Assembly (NCBI GenBank): GCA_036655715.1
Contig: JAVVPO010000059.1
Span: 1 to 16,634, forward strand
Direction of reading: 5' to 3'
Length of the DNA: 16,634 bases
Source of the DNA: JAVVPO01 sp036655715
GTDB lineage: Bacteria > Bacillota > Clostridia > Lachnospirales > Cellulosilyticaceae
Position 1 is the stretch's first letter; every line of letters begins with the position of its first letter. A program made the position numbers and the translations under genes. Shown here piece after piece: positions 15,891 through 16,634 of the stretch. The notes under the pieces were generated by a model. That model did no database searches. It had not been told where the DNA came from and was given only the letters and a program-made list of their open reading frames with translations.

Positions 15891-15919
15891 TTGTGAGAAT
15901 ACACGTCTCATGGTATGAT
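15891..15919 (+). promoter_or_regulatory. Extended -10 promoter for pyrE, with internal inverted repeat
   Basis: TTGTGA (15891-15896) and TATGAT (15914-15919) are 17 bases apart, and TG at 15911-15912 forms an extended -10. A TGAGA/TCTCA inverted repeat (15894-15898 and 15906-15910) lies within the spacer and overlaps the -35 end, a possible operator. The predicted leader is only about 30 bases, too short for a PyrR-type attenuator. Confidence 0.65.
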
Positions 15920-15955
15920 AGAAAAGAAAATTGAGATGACTACGGAGGAATACGC

Positions 15956-16627
15956 ATGAGTTATAAAAAAGAGTTTATTAAATTTATGGTGAGATCTGGC
16001 GTTTTAACTTTTGGAGATTTTACAACTAAAAGCGGTAGAAAAACACCTTATTTTGTTAACACAGGTAACTATAAAACAGGATATCAAGCAGGTAAGCTTG
16101 GAGAATTCTATGCAAACTGTATAGCAGAAAATATCAAAGAAGATGTAGATGCTTTATTTGGACCAGCTTATAAAGGTATTCCATTATCTGTAGCAACAGC
16201 TATTTCTTTAGCTAATGCATTTGATAGAGATGTAAACTACTGCTTTAATCGTAAAGAAGCTAAAGACCATGGTGAAGGTGGCTGCATGGTAGGATACAAA
16301 CTTAAAGATGGCGATAAAGTACTTATTATTGAGGACGTTATCACAGCTGGAACAGCTATTCGTGAATGTTTACCAGTATTGCAACAAGCTGCAAATATTG
16401 AAATAGCAGGTCTTATCATTTCTGTAGATAGAATGGAAAGAGGTCAGACAAACAAAACGGCTATAGAGGAAATTGCAGATGAATTCGGTATTAAAACATA
16501 CCCAATCGTAACGGTTAGAGAGATCATTGATACATTACATAATGTACCTGTTGATGGGAAAGTTGTTATAGATGATGAAATGAAATCAAGAATGGAAGCA
16601 TATCTTGAAGAATATTGTGTGAAATAA
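15956..16627 (+). CDS. pyrE: Orotate phosphoribosyltransferase
   Basis: A 223-aa cytoplasmic enzyme that converts orotate and PRPP to orotidine 5'-phosphate and pyrophosphate in de novo pyrimidine synthesis. The substrate region GDFTTKSGRKTPYFVNTG, the GPAYKGIPL segment, the catalytic loop RKEAKDHGEGG (R99, K100, K103, H105) and the PRPP-binding motif VLIIEDVITAGTA (122-134) are all intact. Length is normal for the family. GGAGG at 15944-15948 is 7 bases before ATG 15956, which fixes the start. It has its own promoter and the window ends 7 bases after its stop, so downstream partners are not visible. No other pyrimidine gene lies upstream in this window. Confidence 0.96.
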   Translation: MSYKKEFIKFMVRSGVLTFGDFTTKSGRKTPYFVNTGNYKTGYQAGKLGEFYANCIAENIKEDVDALFGPAYKGIPLSVATAISLANAFDRDVNYCFNRKEAKDHGEGGCMVGYKLKDGDKVLIIEDVITAGTAIRECLPVLQQAANIEIAGLIISVDRMERGQTNKTAIEEIADEFGIKTYPIVTVREIIDTLHNVPVDGKVVIDDEMKSRMEAYLEEYCVK

Positions 16628-16634
16628 AATAGGC

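Overview
The base composition (AT-rich), AGGAGG-type ribosome binding sites, GTG/TTG starts, U-tract terminators and protein content suggest a low-GC Gram-positive anaerobe of the class Clostridia. A Lachnospiraceae/Cellulosilyticum-like polysaccharide degrader is plausible, but this is inference from style and gene content. All genes that I can support lie on the + strand, mostly as single genes or short units separated by strong hairpins.

Layout. (1) 1-1995: a cytoplasmic PAS-PAS-GGDEF-HD-GYP protein (c-di-GMP turnover) with a good extended -10 promoter and a long terminal hairpin. (2) 2013-2584: a promoter, a 121-aa protein with a Toprim-like sequence, and a terminator. (3) 2585-2944: a very AT-rich intergenic region with an orphan terminator-like hairpin. 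(4) 2945-9623: the dominant feature, a secreted surface polysaccharide lyase of about 2,200 residues. It has a signal peptide, an acidic 11-aa repeat tract, three carbohydrate-binding-like modules mixed with five Big_2 Ig-like domains, a family 8 polysaccharide lyase catalytic region, a MucBP-like module and three SLH domains. An exactly 100-base run of N lies inside its repeat tract and puts the two halves in different frames; the sequence shows this is an assembly artefact, not a broken gene. (5) 9745-11148: a 62-aa unknown and a secreted protein with a copper-amine-oxidase-N-like domain. (6) 11244-13673: a 67-aa unknown and a membrane pyrophosphatase of the K+-independent, proton-pumping type. 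(7) 13821-14830: two small helical unknown proteins, each closed by a near-perfect terminator. (8) 14966-15850: a membrane-anchored TerB/J-domain (DjlA-like) co-chaperone. (9) 15956-16627: orotate phosphoribosyltransferase (pyrE) with its own promoter.

How the genes relate. There is no obvious multigene pathway. The lyase is a self-contained, S-layer-anchored enzyme for extracellular acidic polysaccharide. The spacing of its catalytic Asn, His and Tyr is that of the hyaluronate/chondroitin AC lyases. The pyrophosphatase could recover energy from PPi made by reactions such as that of PyrE, but the two genes are not in one operon. I see no mobile element, CRISPR array, tRNA or rRNA. The nearest things to novelty are the lyase's architecture and expanding repeat tract, the degenerate Toprim-like small protein, and several unexplained small genes and regulatory structures.
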